Source: Kushneria indalinina DSM 14324 (GTDB lineage: Bacteria > Pseudomonadota > Gammaproteobacteria > Pseudomonadales > Halomonadaceae). Taken from it: DNA of 64,000 nt. The notes below the pieces were generated by a model. It was given only the letters and a program-made list of their open reading frames with translations. It ran no database searches and was not told the origin of the DNA. The DNA is taken from NCBI RefSeq assembly GCF_003385845.1, contig NZ_QRDJ01000007.1:771380-835379 (forward strand), written 5' to 3'. This document shows, piece after piece, positions 43,846-56,258 of the stretch (positions are counted from its first letter, which is position 1; each line of letters opens with the position of its first letter). Position numbers and translations under genes: made by a program.

Positions 43846-43964
43846 TTATTTGGGAACACATCGGGACTTGCATGCACTGTGCTTGCGCGTGATACAACGG
43901 TGGCGAAGTGATGGCGTCCTGTTAACGGTTTTCAAGCAGTATCCCTTTTTATTGGAGGAGTCAC

Positions 43965-45371
43965 ATGTCAGAGAAAACGCTTGCCCTGATCGAAGAGAAC
44001 GACATCAAGTGGGCCGATCTGCGCTTTACCGATACCAAGGGCAAGGAGCAGCACGTCACCATTCCCGCCCGCATGGTCGATGACGAGTTCTTTGAAAACG
44101 GTCAGATGTTCGATGGCTCCTCCATCGCCGGCTGGAAGGGCATCAACGAGTCTGACATGATCCTGCTGCCTCAGGACGGTTCCGGCTACATCGATCCCTT
44201 CACCGAAGACCCCACGATCGTTTTGCGCTGCGACATCATCGAGCCGGCCACCATGCAGGGCTACGAGCGCGATCCGCGCTCGATCGCCAAGCGCGCCGAG
44301 GCCTATCTGGGCAGCACCGGTCTGGGTGATACGGCCTTTTTCGGTCCCGAGCCCGAGTTTTTCATCTTTGATGAAGTGCACTTCAAGAACGACATGCATC
44401 ACTCCTTTTTCCGCATCTCGTCCGAAGAGGGTGCCTGGGAGACCGATGGCAAGTTCGAAGGCGGTAACATGGGCCACCGTCCGCGTGTGAAGGGCGGCTA
44501 TTTCCCGGTCCCGCCGGTCGACTCCTTCCACGACATTCGCAGCGCCATGTGCTCGACGCTTGAAGCCGTGGGCCAGACCGTTGAAGTGCACCACCACGAA
44601 GTCGCCAACGCCGGTCAGAACGAAATCGGTGTGAAGTTCAACACCCTGGTGCAGAAGTGCGACGAAGTGCAGACCATGAAGTATGTGATCCACAACGTGG
44701 CACATGCCTATGGCAAGACCGCGACCTTCATGCCCAAGCCGATGGCCGGTGACAACGGCTCCGGCATGCACGTCCACCAGTCCTTCTGGAAGGATGGCGA
44801 GAACATGTTCGCCGGCGACGAGTACGCAGGTCTCTCCGAAACCGCGCTGTACTACATCGGCGGCGTGATCAAGCATGCGCGTGCCCTGAACGCCTTCACC
44901 AACCCGTCGACCAACTCCTACAAGCGTCTGGTCCCGGGCTTTGAAGCCCCGGTCATGCTGGCCTACAGCGCCCGTAACCGCAGTGCCTCGATTCGTATTC
45001 CCTACACCGCAAGCCCCAAGGGCAAGCGTGTCGAGACGCGTTTCCCCGACCCGATGGCCAACCCGTACCTGGCGTTCTCCGCCCTGCTGATGGCCGGGAT
45101 CGACGGTATCCGCAACAAGATCCATCCGGGCGAAGCGCTGGACAAGAACCTGTACGACCTGCCGGCCGAAGAAGCGCTCAACGTGCCCACGGTCGCTTCC
45201 AGCCTTGAAGAAGCCCTGCAGGCGCTCAAGGATGATCACGCGTTCCTGACCGAAGGTGGCGTGTTCACCGAAGAGATGATCGAGGCCTACATCGAGCTCA
45301 AGATGGAAGACGTGACGGCCGTTCGCATGGTGCCAAGCCCCGTCGAATACGATCTGTATTACAGCCTCTAA
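43965..45371 (+). CDS. glnA: Glutamine synthetase, type I
   Basis: 468-residue dodecameric ATP-dependent ligase of ammonia and glutamate, the entry point of nitrogen assimilation. Signatures: [17 protein letters not shown] near the N-terminus, [34 protein letters not shown] (ATP/metal site), [18 protein letters not shown] and [19 protein letters not shown]. The Tyr of [10 protein letters not shown] (about residue 397) is the adenylylation site, so GlnE-type control is expected. Very strong ribosome site GGAGGAG. Preceded by NtrC sites and a sigma-54 promoter, followed by a terminator. Confidence 0.99.
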   Translation: MSEKTLALIEENDIKWADLRFTDTKGKEQHVTIPARMVDDEFFENGQMFDGSSIAGWKGINESDMILLPQDGSGYIDPFTEDPTIVLRCDIIEPATMQGYERDPRSIAKRAEAYLGSTGLGDTAFFGPEPEFFIFDEVHFKNDMHHSFFRISSEEGAWETDGKFEGGNMGHRPRVKGGYFPVPPVDSFHDIRSAMCSTLEAVGQTVEVHHHEVANAGQNEIGVKFNTLVQKCDEVQTMKYVIHNVAHAYGKTATFMPKPMAGDNGSGMHVHQSFWKDGENMFAGDEYAGLSETALYYIGGVIKHARALNAFTNPSTNSYKRLVPGFEAPVMLAYSARNRSASIRIPYTASPKGKRVETRFPDPMANPYLAFSALLMAGIDGIRNKIHPGEALDKNLYDLPAEEALNVPTVASSLEEALQALKDDHAFLTEGGVFTEEMIEAYIELKMEDVTAVRMVPSPVEYDLYYSL

Positions 45372-45424
45372 GGGACAGCCCTCTAGCGTTTGAGGCGCGG
45401 TGCCCGTGTTAGGGCCTGCACAAG

Positions 45425-45452
45425 AAAAGCCCCGCTTTGGCGGGGCTTTTTA
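45425..45452 (+). terminator. glnA terminator
   Basis: AAAAGCCCCGC / GCGGGGCTTTT, 11 pairs with TTTG loop and a T5 tail, 53 nt after the glnA stop. Confidence 0.93.
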
Positions 45453-45514
45453 TCGTCTGGTGCCTGCAGCGTGTCGGTCATAATGCGCTCCCTTGCCTTT
45501 GCGGAACTGCTGCC

Positions 45515-46051
45515 GTGCCGGGTCGCTTTTGTTATCTGATGCTGTGGACTGTTGTGGTCTGGCTGCTGCTGGTGGCCGCCATGCCGCAGGCCCGCGCGGC
45601 GGTCTATCGTCACACGGATGCCCAGGGCAACATCGTCTGGAGCGACCGCCCCGGCGGCACCCGGGCCGAAGTGCGCGCCCCGCGCGTCCTGTCGCCTTCA
45701 AAAGCCTCCGATGCGACCGCCGCAATACCGCCCGCGCCCGCTGTCTTTGTTCCCTATCAGCGCCTGACCCTCAAGCCGCGAACGGCACCGGTGACCCTTG
45801 ATCAGGCACGTCGGGGCATTCCCCTGCGCCTGGAGATCGCGCCGCGCCTGCGTGCCGGCGATCGGGTGCAGCTGCGCGTTGACGGCAGGCGCCATCAGTC
45901 GCCGCTGGCCAGTCGTGTGCTGGTGGCCATGGGGCTGACCCCCGGTCGCCATGCGCTGGTGGCAGAGCTGCTCGACAGTAGTGGCACCGTTCGCCAGCGC
46001 TCCCCCGTCATGACGCTTGAGATACAGCCCGTTCCGGGGGCGCTCAAGTAG
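45515..46051 (+). CDS. DUF4124-domain periplasmic protein
   Basis: 178-residue exported protein of unknown function, common between glnA and glnL in marine gammaproteobacteria. A signal peptide (LMLWTVVVWLLLVAAMPQARA) is followed directly by the DUF4124 pattern VYRHTDAQGNIVWSDRPGG; a proline-rich linker and a C-terminal beta domain (residues about 95-175, LRAGDRVQLRVDGRRHQSP...) resemble an Ig-like/NEAT-free fold that I cannot name. I chose GTG 45515 because it gives a basic n-region (MPGRFCYL) and GGAA lies upstream; ATG 45539 would remove that Arg. Confidence 0.78.
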   Translation: MPGRFCYLMLWTVVVWLLLVAAMPQARAAVYRHTDAQGNIVWSDRPGGTRAEVRAPRVLSPSKASDATAAIPPAPAVFVPYQRLTLKPRTAPVTLDQARRGIPLRLEIAPRLRAGDRVQLRVDGRRHQSPLASRVLVAMGLTPGRHALVAELLDSSGTVRQRSPVMTLEIQPVPGALK

Positions 46052-46072
46052 TGCTCGCAGCGCTGGTCATTT

Positions 46073-46089
46073 TGCACCATAAAGGTGCA
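46073..46089 (+). promoter_or_regulatory. NtrC binding site upstream of glnL
   Basis: TGCACC-ATAAA-GGTGCA: perfect outer arms matching the NtrC consensus, better than the glnA sites. Centre about 120 bp upstream of the predicted sigma-54 start. Confidence 0.82.
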
Positions 46090-46176
46090 TTATATTCTGC
46101 TCGACGTCGGTGCCGTGCCACTTGCGTGCTCACCTGATGACAGGCCTTGCCCTTGTGGTGCGCTACCGGGCACATG

Positions 46177-46192
46177 TGGCGCGCTTTTTGCA
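46177..46192 (+). promoter_or_regulatory. Sigma-54 promoter of glnL-glnG
   Basis: TGGCGCG-CTTT-TTGCA: GG (46178-46179) and GC (46190-46191) 10 nt apart and a full TTGCA at -12; only the A of GGCAC is replaced by G. It lies 35 bp before the glnL start codon. Confidence 0.75.
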
Positions 46193-46226
46193 CTATCAAA
46201 GGGAAATGACGTTAACGAGGTGCTTC

Positions 46227-47312
46227 ATGCATCAACGCCTGCTGGAACATCTCACCACGGCCGTGGTGCTGCTCGATGAGCAGTTGCGTGTCCGCTGGCT
46301 TAATCCGGCGGCAGAAGCCCTGATGGGGCTGAGCCTGTCGCGGGTAGAGGGGGCCTCTCTTGAGTGTCTGGAAGGTGAGGGCGGCCAGATTGCCGCCATG
46401 CTGGCGGACGCCCTGCATCGCCAGCACCCCTACACCCAGCGTGAAACCCAGCTTGCCATGGCGGGCGGCGAGCGCATTACGGTGGATTACACCGCCACGC
46501 CGCTGTCGAAAACCGAGCTGTTGCTGGAGTTCGAGCCGCGCGACCGCCTCATGCGCATCTCGCGCGAAGAGTCCCTGATCGCCCGCCAGGAGATGGTCAA
46601 GGTGCTCACCCGGGGGCTGGCCCACGAGGTCAAAAACCCCCTGGGTGGCATTCGCGGGGCGGCGCAGCTTTTAGAGCGTGACCTGCCCGATGAAAGCCTG
46701 ACCGAATTTACCCGCATCATCATCGAAGAGGCCGACCGCCTGCGCGATCTGGTCGATCGCATGCTGGGGCCCAATCGGCCGGTGGAGCAGCAACCCATCA
46801 ACGTGCATGAGGTGGTCGAGCGGGTGCGCGCGCTCTTGCAGGCTGAAACCGACACCATTGCGCTGGTGCGGGACTACGACCCCAGTCTGCCCGCCATCAT
46901 GGGCGATGCCGATCAGCTCATTCAGGCAGTGTTGAACGTGACCCGCAACGCCGTGCAGGCGCTGAAGGAAAACGCTACCGAGCAGCCGACGGTGACGCTG
47001 CGCACCCGGGCGCGGCGGCAGTTCACTCTCGGCGCCGAGCGCCACCGTCTGGTGTGCGAGGTGTGCGTGATCGACAACGGCCCCGGCGTGCCCGAGACGC
47101 TGGCGGAGTCACTGTTCTACCCGATGATCTCCGGACGTGCCGAGGGCAGTGGGCTGGGGTTGTCCATTGCCCAGTCGATCCTGCATCAGCATCAGGGGCT
47201 GATCGAATGCGACAGCCGCCCCGGCCATACCGAATTTCGTCTTTTGATTCCGCTGGAAGGCTTCAGCGAACCCGAGCACGACCGACATGCCAACGGAGGC
47301 ACCCATGAGTGA
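46227..47312 (+). CDS. glnL: Nitrogen-regulation sensor kinase NtrB/GlnL
   Basis: 361-residue cytosolic PII-controlled histidine kinase/phosphatase acting on NtrC. N-terminal PAS domain (about 10-110, LLDEQLRVRWLNPAAEALMG), H-box RGLAHEVKNPLGGIRGAAQL with the phospho-His, then the ATPase N, G1 and G2 boxes (VLNVTRNAVQAL, VIDNGPGVP, GRAEGSGLGLSIAQS). No transmembrane segment, as expected. Start 46227 (MHQRLLEHL) is set by GAGGTG 5 nt upstream and PAS-domain alignment. It overlaps glnG by 8 nt and follows its own sigma-54 promoter and NtrC site. Confidence 0.97.
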   Translation: MHQRLLEHLTTAVVLLDEQLRVRWLNPAAEALMGLSLSRVEGASLECLEGEGGQIAAMLADALHRQHPYTQRETQLAMAGGERITVDYTATPLSKTELLLEFEPRDRLMRISREESLIARQEMVKVLTRGLAHEVKNPLGGIRGAAQLLERDLPDESLTEFTRIIIEEADRLRDLVDRMLGPNRPVEQQPINVHEVVERVRALLQAETDTIALVRDYDPSLPAIMGDADQLIQAVLNVTRNAVQALKENATEQPTVTLRTRARRQFTLGAERHRLVCEVCVIDNGPGVPETLAESLFYPMISGRAEGSGLGLSIAQSILHQHQGLIECDSRPGHTEFRLLIPLEGFSEPEHDRHANGGTHE

Positions 47313-48720
47313 TACGGCCCGCGTCTATATCGTGGATGATGATCGCGCCATCCGCTGGGTACTCGAACGTACGCTGGCCCAGCCCGATATCGAGGTCTCG
47401 AGCTTTGAGCGGGCCGACCAGGCCGAGGAGGCGATCAACCGCCAGCCTCCGGATGTCCTGCTCACCGACATTCGCATGCCGGGCGTCGACGGACTGGATC
47501 TGATGGCGCGGGTGCGCGAGCGCCACGCCGACATGCCGGTGATCATCATGACCGCGCACTCGGACCTCGACAGCGCCGTGGCCTCCTATCAGGGCGGGGC
47601 GTTCGAGTACCTGCCCAAGCCCTTCGATGTCGACGATGCTCTCTCGCTGGTACGCCGTGCCGTGGCCCATGCCCGTGAGCGCCAGATTCCGGCCCGTGCG
47701 CCGGAGGGCATTCAGGCCGAGATCATCGGCGAGGCGCCGGCCATGCAGGAGGTGTTTCGCGCCATCGGGCGACTGTCGCATTCTCACATTACCGTGATGA
47801 TCAACGGCGAGTCGGGCACCGGCAAGGAGCGGGTCGCCCGCGCCCTGCACCAGCACAGCCCGCGCGGCCATCAGCCCTTTATTGCGCTGAACATGGCGGC
47901 CATCCCGCGCGATCTGATGGAATCAGAGCTGTTCGGTCACGAAAAGGGCGCCTTCACTGGTGCCACCGCCCAGCGCCGCGGTCGCTTCGAGCAGGCCGAC
48001 GGCGGCACGCTCTTTCTCGACGAGATCGGCGACATGCCCTCCGAAACCCAGACGCGACTGCTGCGTGTGCTGGCCGATGGCGAATTCTACCGGGTCGGCG
48101 GTCACGTGTCGGTACGGGTGGACGTGCGCATCATCGCCGCCACTCACCAGCACCTGGAGCGGCTGGTCGAGGAGGGACGCTTTCGCGAGGATCTCTTTCA
48201 CCGGCTCAACGTGATCCGCGTGCATCTGCCCAGGCTCTCCGAGCGCCGTGAGGATATCCCGCGGCTGGCCTGCCACTTTCTGGCCGAGGCGGCGAAGGAG
48301 CTCTCCGCCGAGCCCAAGGTGCTCACCGAGGCTGCCGAGCAGCATCTTTCGCACCTGCCCTGGCCGGGCAACGTGCGCCAGCTGGAAAACACCTGTCGCT
48401 GGCTGACGGTCATGGCCTCCAGCCGCGAGGTGCTCGTCGATGACCTGCCACAGGAGCTGCGCGACCTTGAGCGTCCCGGTGAGGGGACCGGCGACTGGCG
48501 CAGCGCCTTTCGCGAGTGGGCCGACCGGGCGCTGGCCGCCGGCCATACCCATCTGCTGGAAGAGGCCGTGCCGGATTTCGAGCGCATTCTGATCGAGACC
48601 GCCCTCAAGCACACCGGCGGGCGCAAGGGCGAGGCGGCAGAGCTTCTGGGCTGGGGGCGAAACACCCTGACCCGCAAGCTCAAGGTGCTGCTGCCGGCGC
48701 TGGCCGACAGCGCCGACTAG
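47305..48720 (+). CDS. glnG: Nitrogen-regulation response regulator NtrC/GlnG
   Basis: 471-residue sigma-54 activator. Receiver domain with phospho-acceptor Asp in [16 protein letters not shown]+ domain with Walker [15 protein letters not shown], sigma-54-contacting GAFTGA (in [20 protein letters not shown]), Walker [13 protein letters not shown] and a C-terminal Fis-type helix-turn-helix ([20 protein letters not shown]). Start at ATG 47305 with GGAGG upstream, inside the end of glnL. Phosphorylated NtrC should bind the sites before glnA and glnL, making the loop self-regulating. Confidence 0.98.
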   Translation: MSDTARVYIVDDDRAIRWVLERTLAQPDIEVSSFERADQAEEAINRQPPDVLLTDIRMPGVDGLDLMARVRERHADMPVIIMTAHSDLDSAVASYQGGAFEYLPKPFDVDDALSLVRRAVAHARERQIPARAPEGIQAEIIGEAPAMQEVFRAIGRLSHSHITVMINGESGTGKERVARALHQHSPRGHQPFIALNMAAIPRDLMESELFGHEKGAFTGATAQRRGRFEQADGGTLFLDEIGDMPSETQTRLLRVLADGEFYRVGGHVSVRVDVRIIAATHQHLERLVEEGRFREDLFHRLNVIRVHLPRLSERREDIPRLACHFLAEAAKELSAEPKVLTEAAEQHLSHLPWPGNVRQLENTCRWLTVMASSREVLVDDLPQELRDLERPGEGTGDWRSAFREWADRALAAGHTHLLEEAVPDFERILIETALKHTGGRKGEAAELLGWGRNTLTRKLKVLLPALADSAD

Positions 48721-48848
48721 ATCGAGCGCCTCGGGTGAATATTCCAGACGCGCCGTATTGGTGCGTTATGGGACAAACGTATAAAGTAGGTCGCCATCAA
48801 GGATGGGCCCCGGGGCCCATCGCCGCTTTCTGATGTCCAGGAGTTGTC

Positions 48849-49712
48849 ATGGCTACCCCTTCCCAGCACGATCTGCGCAATCAGTTTCGCGAGCTGCTCG
48901 CCCGCGAAGAGTGCTTTTTCACCGCCTCGACGTTTGATCCCATGTCCGCGCGCATCGCGGAAGATCTGGGCTTTGAGGTCGGCATTCTGGGTGGCTCGGT
49001 CGCCTCGCTGCAGGTACTGGCCGCGCCCGACTTTGCCCTGATCACGTTGAGCGAGTTCGTCGAGCAGGCCACCCGCATCGGTCGCGTGGCGCGTCTGCCG
49101 ATCATTGCCGATGCCGACCACGGCTACGGCAACGCGCTCAACGTCATGCGTACCATCGTCGAGCTCGAACGCGCCGGTGTGGCCGCGCTGACCATCGAGG
49201 ACACCCTGCTGCCTGCCAAGTACGGGCGCAAGTCCACCGATCTGGTGCCGCTGGAGGAGGGCGTGGGCAAGATTCGCGCCGCGCTCGAGGCGCGTATCGA
49301 TCCGGCCATGGCCATCTTTGCCCGCACCAATGCCGGCGTACTCAGCACCGAGGACGCCACGACCCGTGCCATGGCCTACGAGCGCGCCGGCGCCGACGGC
49401 ATCTGCATGGTCGGCGTCCGCGACTTTGATCATCTGGAAAGCATCGCCCAGCATCTGAGCATTCCGCTGATGCTGGTCACCTACGACAACCCCGAGCTGC
49501 GTGATCGCGAGCGTCTCGCGCGCGCCGGCGTGCGCGTGGTGGTCAACGGCCACGGCGCCTACTTTGCCGCCATCAAGGCCACCTATGACTGCCTGCGCGA
49601 ACAGCGCGAGATCGCCGATGGCAACCTCAACGCCTCGGAGCTCTCCACGCGCTACTCGACGCTTGAAGAGAACCGCGAGTGGGCGCGTCGCTATATGGAC
49701 GTTAACGAATAA
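48849..49712 (+). CDS. Oxaloacetate decarboxylase-like member of the isocitrate lyase/PEP mutase superfamily
   Basis: 287-residue TIM-barrel enzyme closely resembling Pseudomonas PA4872, a Mg-dependent oxaloacetate decarboxylase. Features: [20 protein letters not shown], metal-binding Asp cluster in [29 protein letters not shown] where isocitrate lyase has its catalytic KKCGH loop (no Cys here), and IFARTNAG. Absence of the loop Cys excludes lyase activity. ATG 48849 has AGGAG upstream. An 18-bp tandem duplication covers its stop codon. The next gene, dgt, follows 90 nt later, possibly in the same transcript. Confidence 0.9.
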   Translation: MATPSQHDLRNQFRELLAREECFFTASTFDPMSARIAEDLGFEVGILGGSVASLQVLAAPDFALITLSEFVEQATRIGRVARLPIIADADHGYGNALNVMRTIVELERAGVAALTIEDTLLPAKYGRKSTDLVPLEEGVGKIRAALEARIDPAMAIFARTNAGVLSTEDATTRAMAYERAGADGICMVGVRDFDHLESIAQHLSIPLMLVTYDNPELRDRERLARAGVRVVVNGHGAYFAAIKATYDCLREQREIADGNLNASELSTRYSTLEENREWARRYMDVNE

Positions 49713-49732
49713 GCGGACGTCAACGAATAAGC
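49697..49732 (+). repeat. 18-bp tandem duplication across a stop codon
   Basis: GGACGTTAACGAATAAGC (49697-49714) is followed at once by GGACGTCAACGAATAAGC (49715-49732), one mismatch (T/C). The first copy carries the last codons and TAA of the preceding gene; the second lies in the untranslated gap. Confidence 0.9.
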
Positions 49733-49802
49733 GCCGGCGAGCTTCAAATATTATCAACGAGCGGTTGGTGCCATCGGCACCGTGGCGAAGGGGCGAGGCG
49801 AG

Positions 49803-51140
49803 ATGAGTCAAATGCAGTGGGAGCAGTTGCTGGCCCCCGTGCGTCTGGATGACAAGACGACCGAGCGGGAGCGCGAAATCGGCCGCAGTCCTTTCCACAA
49901 GGACTTTGATCGCATCGTCTTTTCAGGCTCCTTTCGCCGGCTGGGGCGCAAGACGCAGGTCCATCCACTGACCGAAAACGATCATATCCACACCCGGTTG
50001 ACCCACTCGCTGGAAGTCGGCTGCGTGGGGCGAAGCCTGGGGATGATCGTCGGCGAGCGCCTGAGCGATCGTCTGCCGGACTGGATTACCCCGGCCGATA
50101 TGGGGGTGATCGTGCAGGCGGCGTGTCTGAGCCACGACATCGGCAACCCGCCCTTCGGCCATGCCGGCGAGTACGCCATCCGCGACTGGTTCAAGCGCGC
50201 GGAGTCTGACGGCACCGGCTTTCTCGAAGCGCTGACGCCGACCCAGCGGGAAGACCTGCTGACCTATGAAGGCAACGCCCAGGGGTTTCGGGTCGTCACC
50301 CAGATCGAATACAACCAGTTCAACGGCGGCATGCGCCTGACCGCACCGACGCTGGGGGCGATGCTCAAGTACCCCTGGACGGTGGAACGGGCGGGCCTGG
50401 CCGGCAAGTTCGGCGCCTATCAGTCGGAAAGCGAGCAGCTTGAGCGCGTGGCCGGCCTGCTCGGGCTCAAGCGACTCAGCGATCACGCCTGGTGTCGTCA
50501 TCCCTTTGCCTGGCTGGTCGAGGCCGCCGATGACATCTGTTACGCCCTGCTCGATCTCGAGGATGGCCTCGAGATGGGCATTCTGCGCTTTGAGGAAGTC
50601 GCCGGCGTGCTGACCCATATTGCCGGCGGCGAGCCCGAGGAGTACGCCCGCATGGCGCGCGACAGCGTCTCTCAGCGCCGGCGCGTGGCGGCCCTGCGCG
50701 GGGCGGCGATGGAGCGGGCGGTCAATGAGGTGGCAGCAACTTTTGTCACCCATGAACAGGCGCTGCTCGAGGGCAGCCTGGAGGATGATCTGCTCGATCT
50801 GTGTCATCCGGACCTGGGCTGGGGCGTCAGCGAGGCGAAACAGATCGCCCGTGACCGCATTTTTCGCAACGCCCGCAAGGCCAAGCTCGAGATCGGCGCC
50901 TATACCACCCTGGGCATTCTGCTCGAAGCCTTCATCGGCGCGGCGCACGAGCTGCACTTTACCGGCCAGTCCAGCTTCAAGCACCAGCGCGTGCTGGCGC
51001 TCATCGGCGAGAACACCCCGCAGACCCGGTGGCCGCTGTATGACAGCTACCGCCGCATGCTCGATTTCATCGGCGGCATGACCGACAACTTCGCCGTCGA
51101 TCTGGCCCAGGAGATGGGCGGCAAGCTGCGGGGCGAGTAA
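49803..51140 (+). CDS. dgt: Deoxyguanosinetriphosphate triphosphohydrolase-like HD protein
   Basis: 445-residue HD-superfamily dNTP triphosphohydrolase that cuts dNTPs to deoxynucleoside and tripolyphosphate. Metal ligands: His in TRLTHSLEVGCVGRS, HD in CLSHDIGNPPFGHAGEYAIR, and a distal Asp in VEAADDICYALLDLEDG. Start at ATG 49803 (MSQMQWEQLL) with GGCGAGG just upstream; GTG 49782 would add seven residues. Length matches the 440-500-residue group of pseudomonads. Ends at a terminator before the convergent porin gene. Confidence 0.95.
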   Translation: MSQMQWEQLLAPVRLDDKTTEREREIGRSPFHKDFDRIVFSGSFRRLGRKTQVHPLTENDHIHTRLTHSLEVGCVGRSLGMIVGERLSDRLPDWITPADMGVIVQAACLSHDIGNPPFGHAGEYAIRDWFKRAESDGTGFLEALTPTQREDLLTYEGNAQGFRVVTQIEYNQFNGGMRLTAPTLGAMLKYPWTVERAGLAGKFGAYQSESEQLERVAGLLGLKRLSDHAWCRHPFAWLVEAADDICYALLDLEDGLEMGILRFEEVAGVLTHIAGGEPEEYARMARDSVSQRRRVAALRGAAMERAVNEVAATFVTHEQALLEGSLEDDLLDLCHPDLGWGVSEAKQIARDRIFRNARKAKLEIGAYTTLGILLEAFIGAAHELHFTGQSSFKHQRVLALIGENTPQTRWPLYDSYRRMLDFIGGMTDNFAVDLAQEMGGKLRGE

Positions 51141-51167
51141 GGCAGGAAGGGCACGCACCAACCAAGG

Positions 51168-51205
51168 AAGCGGGACGCGGCCCGGCCACGTCCCGCTTTA
51201 TTTTT
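51168..51205 (+). terminator. dgt terminator
   Basis: AAGCGGGACG / CGTCCCGCTT, 10 perfect pairs with an 11-nt loop, then TTATTTTTTG. The T run is on the plus strand only, so it mainly serves dgt. Confidence 0.9.
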
Positions 51206-51223
51206 TGAGCTACCCGGCGTTTT

Positions 51224-54364
<3,141 letters not shown>

Positions 54365-54384
54365 GTCTCTCAAGGGGGCATGAC

Positions 54385-55368
54385 ATGGCGACCGATGAGC
54401 AGGGCATTGCACAGGCGCGCCACGAGGCCTCATCGGATGACACGCCGCCTCGCGGGCGTGGCACCCGGGTAAGACGTCAGCGGGTGCGGGCGGCGTGGCT
54501 GTTTCTTGCGCCCATGCTGATCGTTCTGACGGCGGTGGCCGGCTGGCCGCTGGTGCGTACCTTCTGGTTCAGTCTGACCGATGCCAGCCTGTCGAGTCTC
54601 GACGGGGCGCAGTTCATCGGATTCGACAACTACCTGGTCTTTGACGACGGCTGGTACGGGATTCTCGCCGACCCGCTGTGGTGGCAGTCGGTATGGAATA
54701 CCCTTTACTTCACCCTGGTGTCGGTCTCGCTGGAGGCGGTGCTGGGGGTGATCGTGGCGCTGGTGCTCAACGCCCACTTTCGCGGCCGGACGCTCGTGCG
54801 TGCGGCGATGCTGATCCCCTGGGCCATTCCCACCGTGGTATCGGCCAAAATCTGGGCGTGGATGCTCAATGACCAGTTCGGCATCATCAACCACCTGCTG
54901 CTGACCATCGGCTTGATCGATGCGCCGCTCTCCTGGACGGCGGACGCCAGTCTCTCGATGTGGGCGGTGATCATGGTCGACGTCTGGAAGGCCACGCCCT
55001 TTGTGGCGCTGCTGGTGCTGGCGGCGCTGCAGATGCTGCCCAACGACTGCTATGAGGCCGCGAAGGTCGACGGCATCCATCCAGCAAAGGTTTTTTTCCG
55101 GGTAACGCTGCCGCTGATTACCCCAGCGCTGCTGGTGGCGGTGATCTTCCGCGCGCTGGATGCGCTGCGTGTGTTCGATGTCATCTACGTGCTCACTTCC
55201 AACGCCGCCTCGACCATGACCATGTCGATCTACGCCCGCCAGCAGCTCGTCGAGTTTCAGGACGTGGGCTACGGCAGCGCGGCCTCGACGCTGTTGTTCA
55301 TGATCATCGCGCTGGTCACGGTGATCTATCTCTACCTCGGCCGCCGCCAGCTGGGAGGTGAGCAATGA
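54385..55368 (+). CDS. Alpha-glucoside ABC transporter, permease 1 (MalF-type)
   Basis: 327-residue inner-membrane permease with six predicted spans after a basic, hydrophilic 35-residue N-terminus. First span AAWLFLAPMLIVLTAVAGWP; the EAA loop that docks on the ATPase is YEAAKVDGIHPAKVFFRVTL (about residues 225-245). GGGGG lies 7 nt before ATG 54385. 20 nt after the binding-protein stop, and overlapping the next permease start as ATGA, which ties the two subunits' synthesis. Confidence 0.95.
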   Translation: MATDEQGIAQARHEASSDDTPPRGRGTRVRRQRVRAAWLFLAPMLIVLTAVAGWPLVRTFWFSLTDASLSSLDGAQFIGFDNYLVFDDGWYGILADPLWWQSVWNTLYFTLVSVSLEAVLGVIVALVLNAHFRGRTLVRAAMLIPWAIPTVVSAKIWAWMLNDQFGIINHLLLTIGLIDAPLSWTADASLSMWAVIMVDVWKATPFVALLVLAALQMLPNDCYEAAKVDGIHPAKVFFRVTLPLITPALLVAVIFRALDALRVFDVIYVLTSNAASTMTMSIYARQQLVEFQDVGYGSAASTLLFMIIALVTVIYLYLGRRQLGGEQ

Positions 55369-56207
55369 GTCTGCGTACGCTGAAAGCGGTTCTTCTGAAG
55401 ATCGGCTTCTGGCTGCTGGTGGCGGTGCTGATGGTCTATGCCATCTTCCCGTTTTACTACGCGGTGGTGACCTCGCTGAAGCCCTCGAGCGAGCTGTTCG
55501 AGGTGAGCTACTGGGTCGACAGTGTCGATTTATCCAATTACGCCGCGGTGCTCTCCCAGCCCACCTTTGTCGCCGCCATTCGCAACTCGGTGATCGTGGC
55601 GCTCAGCGTGGTGGCGATTGCGCTGCTGCTGGGTCTGACCGCCGCCTGGGCACTGGGCCGGGTGCGCTTTCGCGGTCGTACCACGGTGATGATGCTGGTG
55701 CTGGGCGTGTCGATGTTTCCACAGGTGGCGGTGCTCTCCGGGCTTTTCGAGGTGATCCGTACGCTGGATCTCTACAACTCGCCGGGCGGCCTGATTCTCA
55801 GCTATACCATTTTCACCCTGCCGTTCACGGTCTGGATTCTGACCACCTTCATGCGCCAGCTGCCCGATGAGCTCGAAGAGGCCGCGATCGTTGATGGCGC
55901 CTCGCCGTGGGTGACGCTGACGAAGGTATTCATGCCGCTTTTGTGGCCGGCGATGGCGACCACCGGGCTGCTGGCGTTTATCGCGGCGTGGAACGAATTT
56001 CTGTTTGCCCTGACCTTTACCCTCACCGATAGCCAGCGCACGGTGCCGGTGGCGATCGCGCTGATCTCCGGCGGCAGCCAGTACGAGCTGCCCTGGGGGC
56101 CGATCATGGCCGCTTCGGTGATCGTGACCGTGCCGCTGGTGGTGCTGGTAGTGATCTTTCAGCGCCGCATTGTTTCGGGCCTGACCGCCGGGGCCGTCAA
56201 GGGCTGA
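55365..56207 (+). CDS. Alpha-glucoside ABC transporter, permease 2 (MalG-type)
   Basis: 280-residue permease with six spans. First span LLKIGFWLLVAVLMVYAIFP; the EAA loop is LEEAAIVDGASPWVTLTKVF (about residues 168-187), followed by the MalG-like AAWNEFLFALTFT. Starts 4 nt before the end of the upstream permease gene. It should form the heterodimeric channel with that protein. Confidence 0.95.
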   Translation: MSLRTLKAVLLKIGFWLLVAVLMVYAIFPFYYAVVTSLKPSSELFEVSYWVDSVDLSNYAAVLSQPTFVAAIRNSVIVALSVVAIALLLGLTAAWALGRVRFRGRTTVMMLVLGVSMFPQVAVLSGLFEVIRTLDLYNSPGGLILSYTIFTLPFTVWILTTFMRQLPDELEEAAIVDGASPWVTLTKVFMPLLWPAMATTGLLAFIAAWNEFLFALTFTLTDSQRTVPVAIALISGGSQYELPWGPIMAASVIVTVPLVVLVVIFQRRIVSGLTAGAVKG

Positions 56208-56258
56208 TATCGAAACAGCCGCTGCGCCAGTGCGCGGTGCGCTCTGCAGGAGATCAAC

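Larger units (their letters stand above)
43435..43964. promoter_or_regulatory. 530-bp typA-glnA divergent control region
   Basis: No gene is seen. The glnA-proximal part holds NtrC-like sites and a sigma-54 promoter, listed separately. An alternative weaker -24/-12-like element (ATGCAC...TTGC) lies at 43872-43886. The typA-proximal part (43435-43600) must contain the typA promoter; I see no strong consensus. Confidence 0.6.

Noticed and set aside
43968-45239. 423-codon minus-strand frame opposite glnA
   Set aside because: Antisense artefact of highly biased glnA codons; no homology-like segment.
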